Origin: Mycobacterium cookii
GTDB taxonomy: Bacteria > Actinomycetota > Actinomycetes > Mycobacteriales > Mycobacteriaceae
Assembly: GCF_010727945.1 (NCBI RefSeq)
Contig: NZ_AP022569.1
Coordinates: 5,254,518-5,318,517 of the forward strand
Direction: 5' to 3'
Length of the DNA stretch: 64,000 nucleotides
Each line of letters starts with the position of its first letter. The first letter of the stretch is position 1. Below, piece after piece: positions 10,568 through 19,885 of the stretch. The translations under genes and the position numbers were made by a program. The notes under the pieces are model-generated. The model did not search any database and was not told the DNA's origin. It saw only the letters and a program-made list of their open reading frames with translations.

Positions 10568-10616
10568 ATCGACGCTAGCGCGACAAGTTTCGGCGTGTTG
10601 TCGCGCTAGCGTCGAT
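10568..10616 (+). terminator. Perfect 19-bp palindrome after ilvC, probable terminator and dispersed repeat copy
   Basis: Arms 10568-10586 and 10598-10616 are exact reverse complements (ATCGACGCTAGCGCGACAA) with an 11-base loop. It lies between the convergent ilvC and DUF4262 genes and reaches into the last codons of the latter. There is no T-tract longer than three. A related copy occurs at 50426-50490, so it may be a repeat that also serves as a terminator. Confidence 0.6.
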
Positions 10617-11088
10617 TTGGCGTGTCCGGCGGGTCGACGCGGACCCCGAACACCGGCTGAGGCACCCCATCGTTACTGAATTCCGCGCACCACGGCCGGT
10701 GCCCCTGCTCGTCCGGCCAGACCACCTGGAGGGCCCGCAGATCGGGCCCGTAGATCGAGAACGCGAATTTCAAGTGGGCGATCGGGTGCTGTACCTGGAC
10801 GAAATCGAGCAGGAGTTCACCGCCGATCAACATCCGCTCGCCCGGTACCGGCCTTCCACCGTCCACGAGATATCCGGCGACGGTGTTGAGCACGAGTCTC
10901 GCACGCTGCGGCGGCATCCCCGTGACCAACAGTTCGGGCAGGCCTCGCTCATGCAAACCGATTGTGTACGCGAAAGGCGTGCGTCCGGTGACGTATTGCA
11001 CAATCCAGCCATTTTCTTGTACGGCTGCGTAGATGAGCTCCAGCCACTCCTGCATGGTGGAATCCGGGTGATCGCATTTCCAGCACAT
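10606..11088 (-). CDS. DUF4262-domain protein
   Basis: 160 residues. Starts MCWKCDHPD with AGGAGAA eight bases upstream of the ATG. The domain is recognised from PFAYTIGLHERGLPELLVTG, ARLVLNTVAGYLVDGGRPV and the C-terminal PEFGVR-like end; DUF4262 has no established function. The CxxC near the N-terminus could bind metal. Much longer readings in this frame run antisense through serA and are not real. It diverges from serA and converges on ilvC; the position corresponds to Rv3000-type accessory genes in M. tuberculosis, without clear relationship. Confidence 0.75.
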   Translation of the reverse strand: MCWKCDHPDSTMQEWLELIYAAVQENGWIVQYVTGRTPFAYTIGLHERGLPELLVTGMPPQRARLVLNTVAGYLVDGGRPVPGERMLIGGELLLDFVQVQHPIAHLKFAFSIYGPDLRALQVVWPDEQGHRPWCAEFSNDGVPQPVFGVRVDPPDTPNRR

Positions 11089-11178
11089 AGGGTATTTCTC
11101 CTGTCGTAGCACTTGCGGACAGGATCCGCCCGGGTACCGACACTCATAGGCTCTGCGATCCGGCACAACCGCGACCAT

Positions 11179-11184
11179 TAGGCT
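11179..11184 (+). promoter_or_regulatory. -10 element for a leaderless serA
   Basis: TAGGCT ends six bases before the serA GTG at 11191, predicting transcription from the start codon itself. No ribosome site is present upstream. The 102-base gap also holds the promoter of the divergent DUF4262 gene. Confidence 0.5.
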
Positions 11185-11190
11185 GGCCGG

Positions 11191-12777
11191 GTGAGCCTGC
11201 CTGTTGTTTTGATCGCTGACAAACTTGCCCAATCCACTGTCGAGGCCCTGGGTGACCAGGTCGAGGTGCGCTGGGTCGACGGCCCCGACCGCGAGAAGCT
11301 GCTGGCCGCTGTGCCCGAGGCCGACGCGCTGCTGGTTCGTTCGGCCACGACCGTCGACGCCGAGGTGCTGAGTGCCGCACCCAAGCTCAAGATCGTCGCC
11401 CGCGCCGGCGTCGGGCTGGACAACGTCGACGTGGACGCCGCCACCGAGCGCGGCGTGCTGGTGGTCAACGCGCCGACGTCGAACATCCACAGCGCCGCCG
11501 AACACGCCGTGGCGCTGCTGCTGTCGGCTGCCCGCCAGATTCCTGCCGCCGACGCCACCCTGCGCGAACATGCCTGGAAGCGGTCGTCGTTCTCCGGCAC
11601 CGAGATCTTCGGCAAGACGGTCGGAGTGGTCGGCCTGGGCCGGATCGGGCAGCTGGTTGCCCAGCGGCTGGCCGCATTCGAGGCACACATCGTCGCCTAC
11701 GACCCGTACGTGTCGGCCGCGCGGGCCGCGCAGTTGGGCATCGAGTTGCTGACTCTCGACGAGCTGTTGGGACGGGCTGATTTCATCTCGGTGCACCTGC
11801 CCAAGACGCCCGAGACCGCAGGCCTGATCGACAAAGAGGCGCTGGCCAAGACCAAGCCGGGCGTGATCATCGTCAACGCCGCACGCGGCGGACTGATCGA
11901 CGAGGCTGCACTGGCCGACGCCATCTCCAGCGGACATGTGCGTGCCGCCGGCGTCGACGTCTACTCCAAGGAGCCGTGCACGGACAGCCCGCTGTTCGAG
12001 CTGTCGCAGGTGGTGGCGACCCCGCACCTGGGGGCGTCGACCGAAGAGGCACAGGACCGCGCCGGCACCGACGTCGCAGCCAGTGTGAAGCTGGCGCTGG
12101 CAGGCGAATTCGTTCCCGACGCGGTCAATGTCGGAGGCGGGGCGGTCAGCGAAGAGGTGGCGCCGTGGCTGGATCTGGCCCGCAAACTCGGTGTGCTGGC
12201 CGGTGCGCTCAGCGAGGAACTGCCGACGTCGCTGTCGGTGCAAGTCCGCGGCGAGCTGGCCTCCGAAGATGTTGAGGTGCTGCGGCTTTCGGCGCTGCGG
12301 GGTCTGTTCTCGGCGGTGATCGAGGACCAGGTGACGTTCGTCAACGCGCCGGCGATCGCCGAGGAGCGCGGCGTGGCTGCCGATATCAGCACCGCCACCG
12401 AAAGCCCTAACCACCGCAGCGTCGTCGACGTGCGCGCCGTCGCCGCCGACGGTTCGGTGGTGAATGTGGCCGGAGCGTTGTCCGGTCCGCAGCAGGTGGA
12501 GAAGATCGTGCAGATCAACGGTCGCAACTTCGACCTGCGCGCGCAAGGCATCTACCTCGTCATCAATTACGCCGATCAGCCTGGGGCACTGGGCAAGATC
12601 GGCACGCTGCTCGGTACCGCCGGGGTGAACATTCAGGCCGCGCAACTCTCCGAGGACGCCGAGGGCCCGGGTGCGACGATCCTGCTTCGTGTGGACCGCG
12701 ACATCCCCGCCGATGTTCGCGACGAGATCAGAACGTCGGTGTCGGCCAACAAACTCGAAGTGGTTGACCTGTCGTGA
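11191..12777 (+). CDS. serA: D-3-phosphoglycerate dehydrogenase
   Basis: 528 residues from GTG. First committed step of serine synthesis. Catalytic/NAD domains occupy about residues 1-320: [14 protein letters not shown] (Rossmann), [10 protein letters not shown] with the catalytic Arg region, and [16 protein letters not shown] with the catalytic His. The intervening ASB domain (about 320-450) and C-terminal ACT domain ([16 protein letters not shown] at about 460) make it the long type I enzyme found in mycobacteria, which is regulated by serine through ACT and ASB. The leuB start overlaps its stop (GTGA), suggesting translational coupling. Confidence 0.97.
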   Translation: MSLPVVLIADKLAQSTVEALGDQVEVRWVDGPDREKLLAAVPEADALLVRSATTVDAEVLSAAPKLKIVARAGVGLDNVDVDAATERGVLVVNAPTSNIHSAAEHAVALLLSAARQIPAADATLREHAWKRSSFSGTEIFGKTVGVVGLGRIGQLVAQRLAAFEAHIVAYDPYVSAARAAQLGIELLTLDELLGRADFISVHLPKTPETAGLIDKEALAKTKPGVIIVNAARGGLIDEAALADAISSGHVRAAGVDVYSKEPCTDSPLFELSQVVATPHLGASTEEAQDRAGTDVAASVKLALAGEFVPDAVNVGGGAVSEEVAPWLDLARKLGVLAGALSEELPTSLSVQVRGELASEDVEVLRLSALRGLFSAVIEDQVTFVNAPAIAEERGVAADISTATESPNHRSVVDVRAVAADGSVVNVAGALSGPQQVEKIVQINGRNFDLRAQGIYLVINYADQPGALGKIGTLLGTAGVNIQAAQLSEDAEGPGATILLRVDRDIPADVRDEIRTSVSANKLEVVDLS

Positions 12778-13784
12778 AACTCGCAGTGATTCCGGGCGAC
12801 GGGATCGGGCCCGAGGTCATCGCCGAAGCGGTCAAGGTTCTCGATGCGGTGCTGCCCGGGGTTGAGAAGACCGAATACGACTTGGGCGCCAAGCGATTTC
12901 ACGCCACCGGAGAGGTATTGCCGGAGTCGGTGGTTCCCGAACTGCGGACGCACGACGCAATCCTTTTGGGTGCTATTGGTGATCCGTCAGTGCCCAGTGG
13001 CGTGCTCGAGCGAGGTCTGCTGCTGCGTCTGCGTTTCGAGCTGGACCACCACGTCAACCTGCGACCGGGTCGGCTCTATCCGGGTGTGAGCAGTCCTTTG
13101 GCGGGTAACCCGGAGATCGACTTCGTCGTGGTCCGCGAGGGCACCGAGGGTCCTTACACCGGGACCGGCGGCGCGATCCGCGTCGGCACCCCCCACGAGG
13201 TGGCCACCGAGGTCAGCATTAACACCGCTTTCGGCGTTCGACGAGTTGTCGCAGACGCTTTCGAGCGCGCACAACACCGTCGCAAACACCTGACGCTGGT
13301 GCACAAGACCAACGTGCTGACGTTTGCCGGATCACTGTGGTCGCGAACCGTGCAAGAGGTCGGTGAGAAATATCCCGACGTCGAGGTCGCCTATCAGCAC
13401 GTCGACGCCGCGACGATCCACTTGGTGACCGATCCGGGTCGCTTCGATGTGATCGTCACCGACAACCTGTTCGGCGACATCATCACCGATCTGGCCGCTG
13501 CTGTCTGCGGCGGTATCGGGTTGGCGGCCAGCGGAAATATCGACGCCACTCGCACCAACCCGTCGATGTTCGAGCCGGTGCACGGCAGCGCGCCCGATAT
13601 CGCCGGGCAGGGGATCGCCGATCCGACCGCCGCGGTTATGTCGGTGGCGCTGTTGCTTTCCCACGTCGGCGAAGACGCTGCCGCCGCGCGAGTGGACCGG
13701 GCCGTGGCGTCCCATCTGGCCAGTCGCCCGACTGCAAAGCTATCCACCGCCGAAATCGGCGAACGGATTGCGTCCGGGCTCTAG
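12774..13784 (+). CDS. leuB: 3-isopropylmalate dehydrogenase
   Basis: 336 residues from the GTG that overlaps the serA stop. NAD-dependent oxidative decarboxylation in leucine synthesis. Motifs: [12 protein letters not shown] at the N-terminus, [23 protein letters not shown], and the metal-binding signature [13 protein letters not shown] near residue 225 followed by [12 protein letters not shown]. Length matches the mycobacterial family. The partner enzyme LeuCD is encoded 4 kb downstream. The reverse-strand MFS gene runs into its 3' end. Confidence 0.97.
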   Translation: MKLAVIPGDGIGPEVIAEAVKVLDAVLPGVEKTEYDLGAKRFHATGEVLPESVVPELRTHDAILLGAIGDPSVPSGVLERGLLLRLRFELDHHVNLRPGRLYPGVSSPLAGNPEIDFVVVREGTEGPYTGTGGAIRVGTPHEVATEVSINTAFGVRRVVADAFERAQHRRKHLTLVHKTNVLTFAGSLWSRTVQEVGEKYPDVEVAYQHVDAATIHLVTDPGRFDVIVTDNLFGDIITDLAAAVCGGIGLAASGNIDATRTNPSMFEPVHGSAPDIAGQGIADPTAAVMSVALLLSHVGEDAAAARVDRAVASHLASRPTAKLSTAEIGERIASGL

Positions 13785-15051
13785 TTTCCAGGCCGGGCGG
13801 CAGCGTCTTGGTCGGTACGATCGGCGCGGCCAGCAGCGGGAAGAGCCCACAGATGGCGAATGCCAAGGGATATCCCGATCCGGCGATCAGGTTGCCGAGC
13901 ACCGGCGGCGCTCCGGCTGCCATCAGTCGTTGATAGGTGTTCTGCAGGCCCAGCGACCGCCCGCTCCAGAACGGTCCGGCGTATTCGGTGATCGCGGTGG
14001 ATTCCAACCCATTGTCGAGCACGGCGACCACGGCCGCCGCGACCATCAGCGGCACGGCGATCAACAAGTGCAGATGGTCGGCCACTGCCAACATGACGAG
14101 GATCAGCACGGCCGCGACGGCCATCATGCGCACCGGGCGTAGCCGCGACCCGACCCGGTCTGACCATCGGCCGACCAAGATCCGGCCTACGGCCCCGAGC
14201 ACCTGCGACACCGTGACAACACATCCCGCAGCCACGATCGAACACCGGTAGTTCGCGATCAGCCAGATCAACATGAATGTGACGGTCAGCGTCTGCGGAA
14301 TCGTCAGCAGCGCGGAGACCATGTGGATTCGGCGCAGCACCATCGATCCGCGGTATGGGTTGGCCAACTCTTGTTCGGTGGCGTGGGCCCGTTCCTTGCG
14401 GGGCGGATCTTTGATGGCAACGGCGCTGAGCACCGCAGCTGCCGCGCACAGCACAGCCGGGAAGATCATCCCCCAGGTCGCCGACCGAGCGTGGTCGGCG
14501 ATGATCGGAATAGCCAACGCACCCAACGCAATTCCGAGTGGCTGGGCGGTCTGGCGGACGCCCATGGCCAGCCCGCGTTGTTCCGGCGGGAACCATCCCG
14601 AGACCAGCCTGCCGCCCGCCGAATTGCAATTGGCCGCGGCCATGCCGCCGAGGACCAGCCATGCCGCGAAGGCGACGACGGAGTGCACGGCGGTCGCCCC
14701 GAATGCCGCTACCGCCGTCAGTGCTGAGCCGATCGTCAGCACGACGCGCTCGCCCACCCGGTCGAGCAGCCAACCCCACAGAATCAGCGTCGCCACCATG
14801 CCGAAGCTCGGCATCGACGACAACAGCCCCGCCTCGGCCAGCGGCGTGCCCAGGTCCTCTTCGAGTGCGGGGATCAGGAAGGCGACGCCGTTGATGAACA
14901 CGAAGGCACTCGCCGTCACCAGCAAAGAGATGATGACGATCGACCAGCGTCGGCCTGTGCTGAGTCCGACCGTGCCGGTCGGCTGGGTTTGATTGCCGGA
15001 TTCCTCTGCGGCCCGTGGCCGGGCCGCATCGTCGTCCGGCTGGGTCGGCAT
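13636..15051 (-). CDS. Major facilitator superfamily transporter
   Basis: Twelve-helix MFS transporter. Seen: [20 protein letters not shown] (helix 1), the loop 2-3 motif [36 protein letters not shown] and the second-half motif [13 protein letters not shown]. Substrate unknown; it corresponds to Rv2994. The start at 15051 (MPTQPDDD) is preferred over an ATG 39 bases upstream. The C-terminal 50 codons after [11 protein letters not shown] are Arg-rich and lie antisense to the end of leuB, and a stop in the neighbouring frame sits at 13781-13783, so the true end is probably near 13781, with a small indel or natural overlap causing the extension. Confidence 0.8.
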   Translation of the reverse strand: MPTQPDDDAARPRAAEESGNQTQPTGTVGLSTGRRWSIVIISLLVTASAFVFINGVAFLIPALEEDLGTPLAEAGLLSSMPSFGMVATLILWGWLLDRVGERVVLTIGSALTAVAAFGATAVHSVVAFAAWLVLGGMAAANCNSAGGRLVSGWFPPEQRGLAMGVRQTAQPLGIALGALAIPIIADHARSATWGMIFPAVLCAAAAVLSAVAIKDPPRKERAHATEQELANPYRGSMVLRRIHMVSALLTIPQTLTVTFMLIWLIANYRCSIVAAGCVVTVSQVLGAVGRILVGRWSDRVGSRLRPVRMMAVAAVLILVMLAVADHLHLLIAVPLMVAAAVVAVLDNGLESTAITEYAGPFWSGRSLGLQNTYQRLMAAGAPPVLGNLIAGSGYPLAFAICGLFPLLAAPIVPTKTLPPGLETRARTQSVRRFRRWIALQSGDWPDGTPRPGPLARRQRLRRRGKATAPPT

Positions 15052-15130
15052 CGATCCATGCTCGCATAGCGATGTGAGTGCTGGGACCAAAGCGACGACG
15101 GCCCGCGGCGCCCGGCTTTGCGACCGCTAT

Positions 15131-15136
15131 TAGGCT
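15131..15136 (+). promoter_or_regulatory. -10 element for the leaderless gene at 15144
   Basis: TAGGCT ends seven bases before the ATG at 15144; no ribosome site precedes the ATG. Confidence 0.5.
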
Positions 15137-15143
15137 CAGACAA

Positions 15144-15923
15144 ATGCGCCTTGGCCGAATTGCAAGTCCCGAAGGTGTCGCGTTCGTCAGCATCGAGGGC
15201 GAGCCCGACGAGCCAATCGCCCGCGAAATCGCCGAGCATCCGTTCGGCACGCCGACATTCACCGGTCGCGCCTGGCCGGTGGCTGACGTGCGCTTACTGT
15301 CGCCGATCCTGGCCAGCAAGGTGGTCTGCGTCGGCAAGAACTACGCCGATCACATCGCCGAGATGGGCGGCACGACCGGCCCGGTGCCGGCCGATCCGGT
15401 GATCTTCCTCAAACCCAACACCGCGATCATCGGGCCCAACGTGCCGATTCGGTTGCCGGCCAACGCATCGCCGGTGCATTTCGAGGGTGAACTGGCCGCG
15501 GTCATCGGCCGGCCCTGCAAGGACGTCACAGCTGACCGTGCCGCCGAGAGCATCCTCGGCTATACCATCGCCAACGACGTGTCGGCCCGCGATCAGCAGC
15601 AGGCCGACGGACAGTGGACGCGGGCGAAGGGCCACGACACCTTCTGCCCGGTCGGGCCGTGGATCTCCACCGACGTCGACCCGTCCGACCTGGAACTGCG
15701 CACCGAGGTCAACGGCGAGGTCAAACAGGACAGTCGCACCTCGCTGATGATCCACGACGTCGGCGCGATCGTGGAGTGGATCTCGGCAGTAATGACGCTG
15801 CTGCCCGGCGACCTCATCTTGACCGGTACGCCCGCCGGCGTCGGACCGATCGAGGACGGCGACACGGTCAACATCACCATTTCCGGCATCGGAACGCTGT
15901 CAAATCCCGTTGTGCGGAAATAG
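15144..15923 (+). CDS. Fumarylacetoacetate hydrolase-family protein
   Basis: 259 residues. FAH fold: the N-terminal region MRLGRIASPEG is followed by KVVCVGKNYADHIAEMG (about residue 60), the metal-binding HFEGELAAVIGR (Glu-x-Glu type), YTIANDVSARD and the C-terminal ILTGTPAGVGPIEDGD. Members hydrolyse or isomerise acylpyruvates and 2-hydroxy-dioates in aromatic degradation or act as oxaloacetate decarboxylases; the substrate here is unknown. It matches Rv2993c. In M. tuberculosis gltX (Rv2992c) follows; here only 164 non-coding bases separate its stop from tRNA-Gln. Confidence 0.9.
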   Translation: MRLGRIASPEGVAFVSIEGEPDEPIAREIAEHPFGTPTFTGRAWPVADVRLLSPILASKVVCVGKNYADHIAEMGGTTGPVPADPVIFLKPNTAIIGPNVPIRLPANASPVHFEGELAAVIGRPCKDVTADRAAESILGYTIANDVSARDQQQADGQWTRAKGHDTFCPVGPWISTDVDPSDLELRTEVNGEVKQDSRTSLMIHDVGAIVEWISAVMTLLPGDLILTGTPAGVGPIEDGDTVNITISGIGTLSNPVVRK

Positions 15924-16087
15924 GACTCACGCACCGAACGGCAGGCCCGTCGGGCGGGTCGGGCGCAGGTGAGACGCGAGCTGTTTGTTTGGTAGTCTGC
16001 TCGACGGCCCATTACGACTGGCAGCAGCGCCGCGACACCGCAGATCGTCCGTGGAAAGCATTCTGACCAGCAGTTTTAGGCAGCCAA

Positions 16088-16159
16088 TGGGGTATGGTGT
16101 AATTGGCAACACAGCTGATTCTGGTTCAGCCATTCTAGGTTCGAGTCCTGGTACCCCAG
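16088..16159 (+). tRNA. tRNA-Gln (anticodon CUG)
   Basis: 72-base cloverleaf: acceptor TGGGGTA pairs with TACCCCA, discriminator G; anticodon stem GCTGA/TCAGC around loop TTCTGGT gives anticodon CTG; T-loop GGTTCGAGTCC. CCA is not encoded. In mycobacteria, which lack glutaminyl-tRNA synthetase, it is first charged with Glu and then amidated by GatCAB. Confidence 0.95.
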
Positions 16160-16231
16160 CAAAGTTCGCCCTTCTCAAGCGATTAGGTGGGCACTCGCGA
16201 GTGAGCTATGCTGGCTCCTCGGATCGGTTCC

Positions 16232-16304
16232 GGCCCCGTCGTCTAGCGGCCTAGGACGCCGCCCTCTCACGGCGGTAGCGTGGGTTCGAATCCCATCGGG
16301 GCTA
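16232..16304 (+). tRNA. tRNA-Glu (anticodon CUC)
   Basis: 73-base cloverleaf: acceptor GGCCCCG pairs with CGGGGCT (terminal G-U), discriminator A; anticodon stem CCGCC/GGCGG around CTCTCAC gives anticodon CTC; T-arm GTGGG-TTCGAAT-CCCAT. CCA is not encoded. It follows tRNA-Gln by 72 bases, the conserved mycobacterial pair. Confidence 0.95.
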
Positions 16305-16331
16305 CTCATCCTTCAAGCGTGATATCGCCTA

Positions 16332-16832
16332 TTAACCTGCGGCAGGCGCCGTGGTACCGCCCACCGGCATGTGCGGCATTCCGAGCTTGCGGTGATCCCA
16401 CGAGCGAGTGCGATTGCTGACGATGCGCACCGCCACCCGCTTGTTCATCATCATGTCGACGGCCGGTTTCATCTCGTCGGTGTAGGGCCCGGTGTAGCGC
16501 TCCCACACGCTGACGCCCACGCGGAAGATCGCATCCGGGTCCTCGACGATCTCCGCGACGCCTTCGAACGACACACCCCGCAACGTGTCGTAGGTCGCGC
16601 CGTCTTCGAGCAGGAAACTGACTCGCGGGTCGCGTTTGAGATTGACCGCTTTCTGCGACTTCGCTTTGGTCTCCAGCCAGATCTCGCCGTCGACCACGCC
16701 GTACCACATCGCGGTCAAATGCGGCTGCCCGTCCGGCCCGATGGTGGCCAGTGTGCCGGTGCGGCTGCTGTTTACGAAGTCGGTGATCTCCGCCTCGGAC
16801 ATGACGATCTGCGCGCGCTGGTTCGTTCCCAT
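16332..16832 (-). CDS. Split-beta-barrel flavin/F420-dependent oxidoreductase-like protein
   Basis: 166 residues. Pyridoxamine-5-phosphate-oxidase-like split barrel: SSRTGTLATIGPDGQPHLTAMWYGVVDGEIWLET is the nucleotide-binding first half, followed by KAVNLKRDPRVSFLLEDG. It matches Rv2991, assigned to the F420-binding (FDOR-B) group; the reaction is unknown. Start MGTNQR chosen as the first Met in frame. The gene converges on the two tRNA genes, ending 27 bases after tRNA-Glu. Confidence 0.85.
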   Translation of the reverse strand: MGTNQRAQIVMSEAEITDFVNSSRTGTLATIGPDGQPHLTAMWYGVVDGEIWLETKAKSQKAVNLKRDPRVSFLLEDGATYDTLRGVSFEGVAEIVEDPDAIFRVGVSVWERYTGPYTDEMKPAVDMMMNKRVAVRIVSNRTRSWDHRKLGMPHMPVGGTTAPAAG

Positions 16833-16881
16833 GGCGACAGTGTGTCAGGTCACGTTGCGGCGCCCGGCAATGCGGTGCGAA

Positions 16882-17583
16882 TCACAGCCGTCGCGTGAGC
16901 GCGTCCGCGGCGGCGAGCAGATCCGCCGCCCAGCGTGCGCCCGGGCGGCGGCCCATCCGGTCGATGGGTCCCGACACCGAGATCGCAGCGATCACCGCAC
17001 CATTCGCGTCGCGCACCGGCGCCGAGACGCTGGCTACTCCCGGCTCGCGTTCGGCGGCGCTCTGCGCCCAGCCGCGGCGACGCACCTCGGTCAACGTGCG
17101 GTCGCTGAACTTCGCGACGGGCAGGACGGCTGCCTGGGTGGCGTCGTCGCTGTAGGCCAGCAAGACCTTGGCGCCAGAACCGGCCGTCATCGGCAGTCGC
17201 GTGCCCACCGGGACGGTATCGCGAAGGCCCGCAGGCGGTTCCAGCGCGGCGATGCATATCCGGGAACTGCCTTCGCGCCGATACAACTGCACGCTCTCAC
17301 CGGTGATCTCGCGCAGTCGCGGCAGGACGATGGCGCTGGCCGCCAGTAGCGGGTCGTTCACCTGTGCGGCGAGTTCGCTGATCGCGGGACCCAGATGCCA
17401 GCGGCCCTCGCCGTCGCGGGCCAGCAGTCGATGGACCTCCAGGCCGGCCGCCAGGCGATGGGCGGTGGCCCTGGGCAGGCCAGTGCGATCGCACAATTCG
17501 GCCAATCCGCATGGCGATTCCGCGATCGTGTGCAGAACCCCCACGGCTTTGTCGAGCACGCCGATGCCGCTATCCTGTCTCAC
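16882..17583 (-). CDS. IclR-family regulator, likely controlling leuCD
   Basis: 233 residues from GTG. Winged helix-turn-helix at residues about 8-65 ([25 protein letters not shown]) and an IclR ligand-binding domain with [19 protein letters not shown] and [16 protein letters not shown]. It diverges from leuC with start codons 52 bases apart, as Rv2989 does in M. tuberculosis; in Streptomyces and Corynebacterium the equivalent regulators (NdgR, LtbR) control leuCD. That function here is inference from position. Its GTG lies inside the first of two palindromic sites in the gap, suggesting autoregulation. Confidence 0.88.
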   Translation of the reverse strand: MRQDSGIGVLDKAVGVLHTIAESPCGLAELCDRTGLPRATAHRLAAGLEVHRLLARDGEGRWHLGPAISELAAQVNDPLLAASAIVLPRLREITGESVQLYRREGSSRICIAALEPPAGLRDTVPVGTRLPMTAGSGAKVLLAYSDDATQAAVLPVAKFSDRTLTEVRRRGWAQSAAEREPGVASVSAPVRDANGAVIAAISVSGPIDRMGRRPGARWAADLLAAADALTRRL

Positions 17584-17614
17584 AGAGAGATACTAACGTC
17601 TCGCATAGTGAGAT
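17577..17614. promoter_or_regulatory. Candidate IclR operators between the regulator and leuC
   Basis: Two imperfect palindromes: TCTCACAGAGAGA (17578-17590) and GTCTCGCATAGTGAGAT (17598-17614). They share the TCTC/GAGA half-sites and are spaced about two helical turns apart. The first overlaps the regulator start codon. Confidence 0.45.
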
Positions 17615-17634
17615 CGACGAATTGGGATGACCTC

Positions 17635-19071
17635 GTGACAGAAACTTCAGCCGACAACAGCGCTGGGCGTCCGCGCACGCTGGCGGAGAAGGTGTGGGAG
17701 GACCACGTGGTGGCCTCCGGCGGTGGCACCGAACCTGACCTGATCTACATCGATCTGCATCTGGTGCACGAGGTCACCAGTCCGCAAGCCTTCGACGGTC
17801 TGCGCTTGGCCGGCCGGCCGGTACGCCGCCCCGACCTGACGATCGCGACCGAAGACCACAACGTGCCAACGATCGACATCGACAAGCCGATCGCTGATCC
17901 GGTGTCGCGCAAACAAGTCGAGACTCTGCGGAGCAACTGCGCCGAATTCGGTGTCCGTCTCTATCCGATGGGCGATATCGAACAGGGCATCGTGCATGTG
18001 GTCGGTCCGCAGTTGGGTCTGACCCAGCCGGGGATGACGGTCGTCTGCGGCGACAGCCACACCTCGACGCACGGCGCATTCGGCGCGTTGGCGATGGGCA
18101 TCGGGACGTCGGAGGTCGAGCATGTGCTCGCCACGCAGACACTTCCACTGCGGCCGTTCAAGACCATGGCCGTCAATGTCGACGGCGAGTTGCCGCCCGG
18201 GGTGACGGCCAAGGACATCATTCTTGCGGTCATCGCCAAGATCGGGACCGGCGGCGGGCAGGGTCACGTCATCGAATACCGCGGCAGCGCCATCGAGTCG
18301 CTGTCGATGGAGGCCCGGATGACGGTCTGCAACATGAGCATCGAGGCCGGCGCGAGGGCGGGAATGGTGGCGCCCGACGCCACCACCTACGAATTCCTGC
18401 GCGGCCGTCCGCACGCGCCGACCGGCGCGCAGTGGGATGCGGCGCAGGCGTACTGGGATCAGCTGCGCACCGACGACGGCGCCGAGTTCGACACCGAAGT
18501 CCATCTGGACGCCGCCTCGTTGACCCCGTTCGTGACGTGGGGCACCAATCCGGGCCAGGGCGTGCCGCTGGGCGCGGTGGTACCGGACCCCGAGCTGATG
18601 TCCGACGACAACGAGCGGCAGTCGGCCGAGAAAGCGCTGGCGTACATGGATCTTCGGCCGGGAACGCCGATGCGCGACATCGCCGTGGACACGGTGTTCG
18701 TCGGCTCGTGCACCAACGGGCGCATCGAGGATCTGCGCGCGGTGGCCGACATTCTGCGGGGACGGAAGGTGGCCGACGGCGTACGGATGCTGGTTGTGCC
18801 CGGATCGATGCGGGTGCGCGCGGTGGCCGAAAGTGAAGGGCTGGGCGAGATCTTCACCGCCGCAGGCGCCGAATGGCGGCAGGCCGGCTGCTCGATGTGC
18901 TTGGGGATGAATCCCGATCAACTCGCACCGGGGGAGCGCTGCGCGGCAACGTCGAACCGCAACTTCGAAGGACGTCAGGGCAAGGGCGGCCGTACGCATT
19001 TGGTGTCGCCGGCCGTCGCCGCGGCCACCGCAGTGCGCGGAAAACTCTCCGCCCCGGCCGACTTGAACTGA
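17635..19071 (+). CDS. leuC: 3-isopropylmalate dehydratase large subunit
   Basis: 478 residues from GTG (MTETSADN). Aconitase-family enzyme that isomerises 2- to 3-isopropylmalate. Fe-S cluster ligands are visible in [10 protein letters not shown] (about residue 360) and in the [10 protein letters not shown] pair (about 420); the substrate-binding [19 protein letters not shown] is at about 137. Readings upstream of the GTG lie antisense to the IclR gene and are not used. leuD follows after 17 bases with GAAGAGGAAG as ribosome site. Confidence 0.97.
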   Translation: MTETSADNSAGRPRTLAEKVWEDHVVASGGGTEPDLIYIDLHLVHEVTSPQAFDGLRLAGRPVRRPDLTIATEDHNVPTIDIDKPIADPVSRKQVETLRSNCAEFGVRLYPMGDIEQGIVHVVGPQLGLTQPGMTVVCGDSHTSTHGAFGALAMGIGTSEVEHVLATQTLPLRPFKTMAVNVDGELPPGVTAKDIILAVIAKIGTGGGQGHVIEYRGSAIESLSMEARMTVCNMSIEAGARAGMVAPDATTYEFLRGRPHAPTGAQWDAAQAYWDQLRTDDGAEFDTEVHLDAASLTPFVTWGTNPGQGVPLGAVVPDPELMSDDNERQSAEKALAYMDLRPGTPMRDIAVDTVFVGSCTNGRIEDLRAVADILRGRKVADGVRMLVVPGSMRVRAVAESEGLGEIFTAAGAEWRQAGCSMCLGMNPDQLAPGERCAATSNRNFEGRQGKGGRTHLVSPAVAAATAVRGKLSAPADLN

Positions 19072-19088
19072 GAAGAGGAAGAACTCGA

Positions 19089-19685
19089 ATGGACGCTTTC
19101 CACACCCACACCGGCATCGGCGTACCGCTGCGGCGGTCGAATGTCGACACCGATCAGATCATTCCTGCGGTCTATTTGAAGCGTGTGACCCGAACAGGTT
19201 TCGAGGACGGATTGTTCGCATCCTGGCGAACCGAACCGTCTTTCGTGCTCAATCTCAGTCCATTCGACAGGGGCTCGGTACTGGTTGCCGGACCCGATTT
19301 CGGCACCGGATCCTCACGCGAGCATGCGGTGTGGGCGCTCATGGACTACGGCTTCCGAGTGGTGATCTCGTCGCGGTTCGGCGACATTTTCCGCGGCAAT
19401 GCGGGGAAGGCCGGGCTGCTGGCGGCCGAAGTTGCTCAAGATGATGTCGAACTTTTATGGAAGCTCATCGAGGGCAGCCCGGGGCTGGAAATCACTGTCA
19501 ATCTTCAAGATCGGAATGTCACGGCGGGAACGGTGGTGGTGCCGTTCAAGATTGACGATTACACCGCGTGGCGTCTGCAAGAGGGACTCGACGATATAGC
19601 CCTTACGCTGCGTAAACGGGACGAGATCGAAATCTTCGAGGGGTCCAGGCCGGACTGGAAACCGACGACGCTGCCCACTTCTTAG
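19089..19685 (+). CDS. leuD: 3-isopropylmalate dehydratase small subunit
   Basis: 198 residues from ATG. Swivel domain of the isopropylmalate isomerase: [19 protein letters not shown] at residue about 16, then the signature [18 protein letters not shown] at about 70. Forms the active heterodimer with LeuC. An upstream extension in this frame lies within leuC and is ignored. 200 non-coding bases with the hupB promoter follow. Confidence 0.96.
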   Translation: MDAFHTHTGIGVPLRRSNVDTDQIIPAVYLKRVTRTGFEDGLFASWRTEPSFVLNLSPFDRGSVLVAGPDFGTGSSREHAVWALMDYGFRVVISSRFGDIFRGNAGKAGLLAAEVAQDDVELLWKLIEGSPGLEITVNLQDRNVTAGTVVVPFKIDDYTAWRLQEGLDDIALTLRKRDEIEIFEGSRPDWKPTTLPTS

Positions 19686-19808
19686 CGGCTCGGGCGAGCC
19701 CGAATTTCGGGCCACACAGGGCCGTATTTGGCGGCGCCGCCACCTCCCAAGCGCGGCAACCGGATTCCTAAAAAGTTCGCCAGGAACCATTGAAATTGCG
19801 CGTGGCTC

Positions 19809-19838
19809 TTGGAAATCAGGCACTTGAGGGTTTACCGT
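19809..19838 (+). promoter_or_regulatory. Probable hupB promoter
   Basis: TTGGAA (19809-19814) and TACCGT (19833-19838) with 18-base spacing predict a transcript starting near 19845, just at the hairpin described next. Confidence 0.4.
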
Positions 19839-19843
19839 GTCTG

Positions 19844-19870
19844 CTAGTCGGTCCAAACGAGGACCACTAG
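19844..19870 (+). promoter_or_regulatory. 5'-UTR hairpin of hupB
   Basis: CTAGTCGGTCC (19844-19854) pairs with GGACCACTAG (19861-19870), one bulged C, loop AAACGA. It sits three bases before the GGAGGA ribosome site and at the predicted 5' end of the mRNA, so it may stabilise the transcript or tune translation. Confidence 0.5.
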
Positions 19871-19885
19871 CTTCGGAGGATTTGC

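Noticed and set aside
11100..12645. Upstream extension of the DUF4262 gene through serA antisense
   Set aside because: Composition is a serA shadow; the good ribosome site and conserved domain start at 11088.
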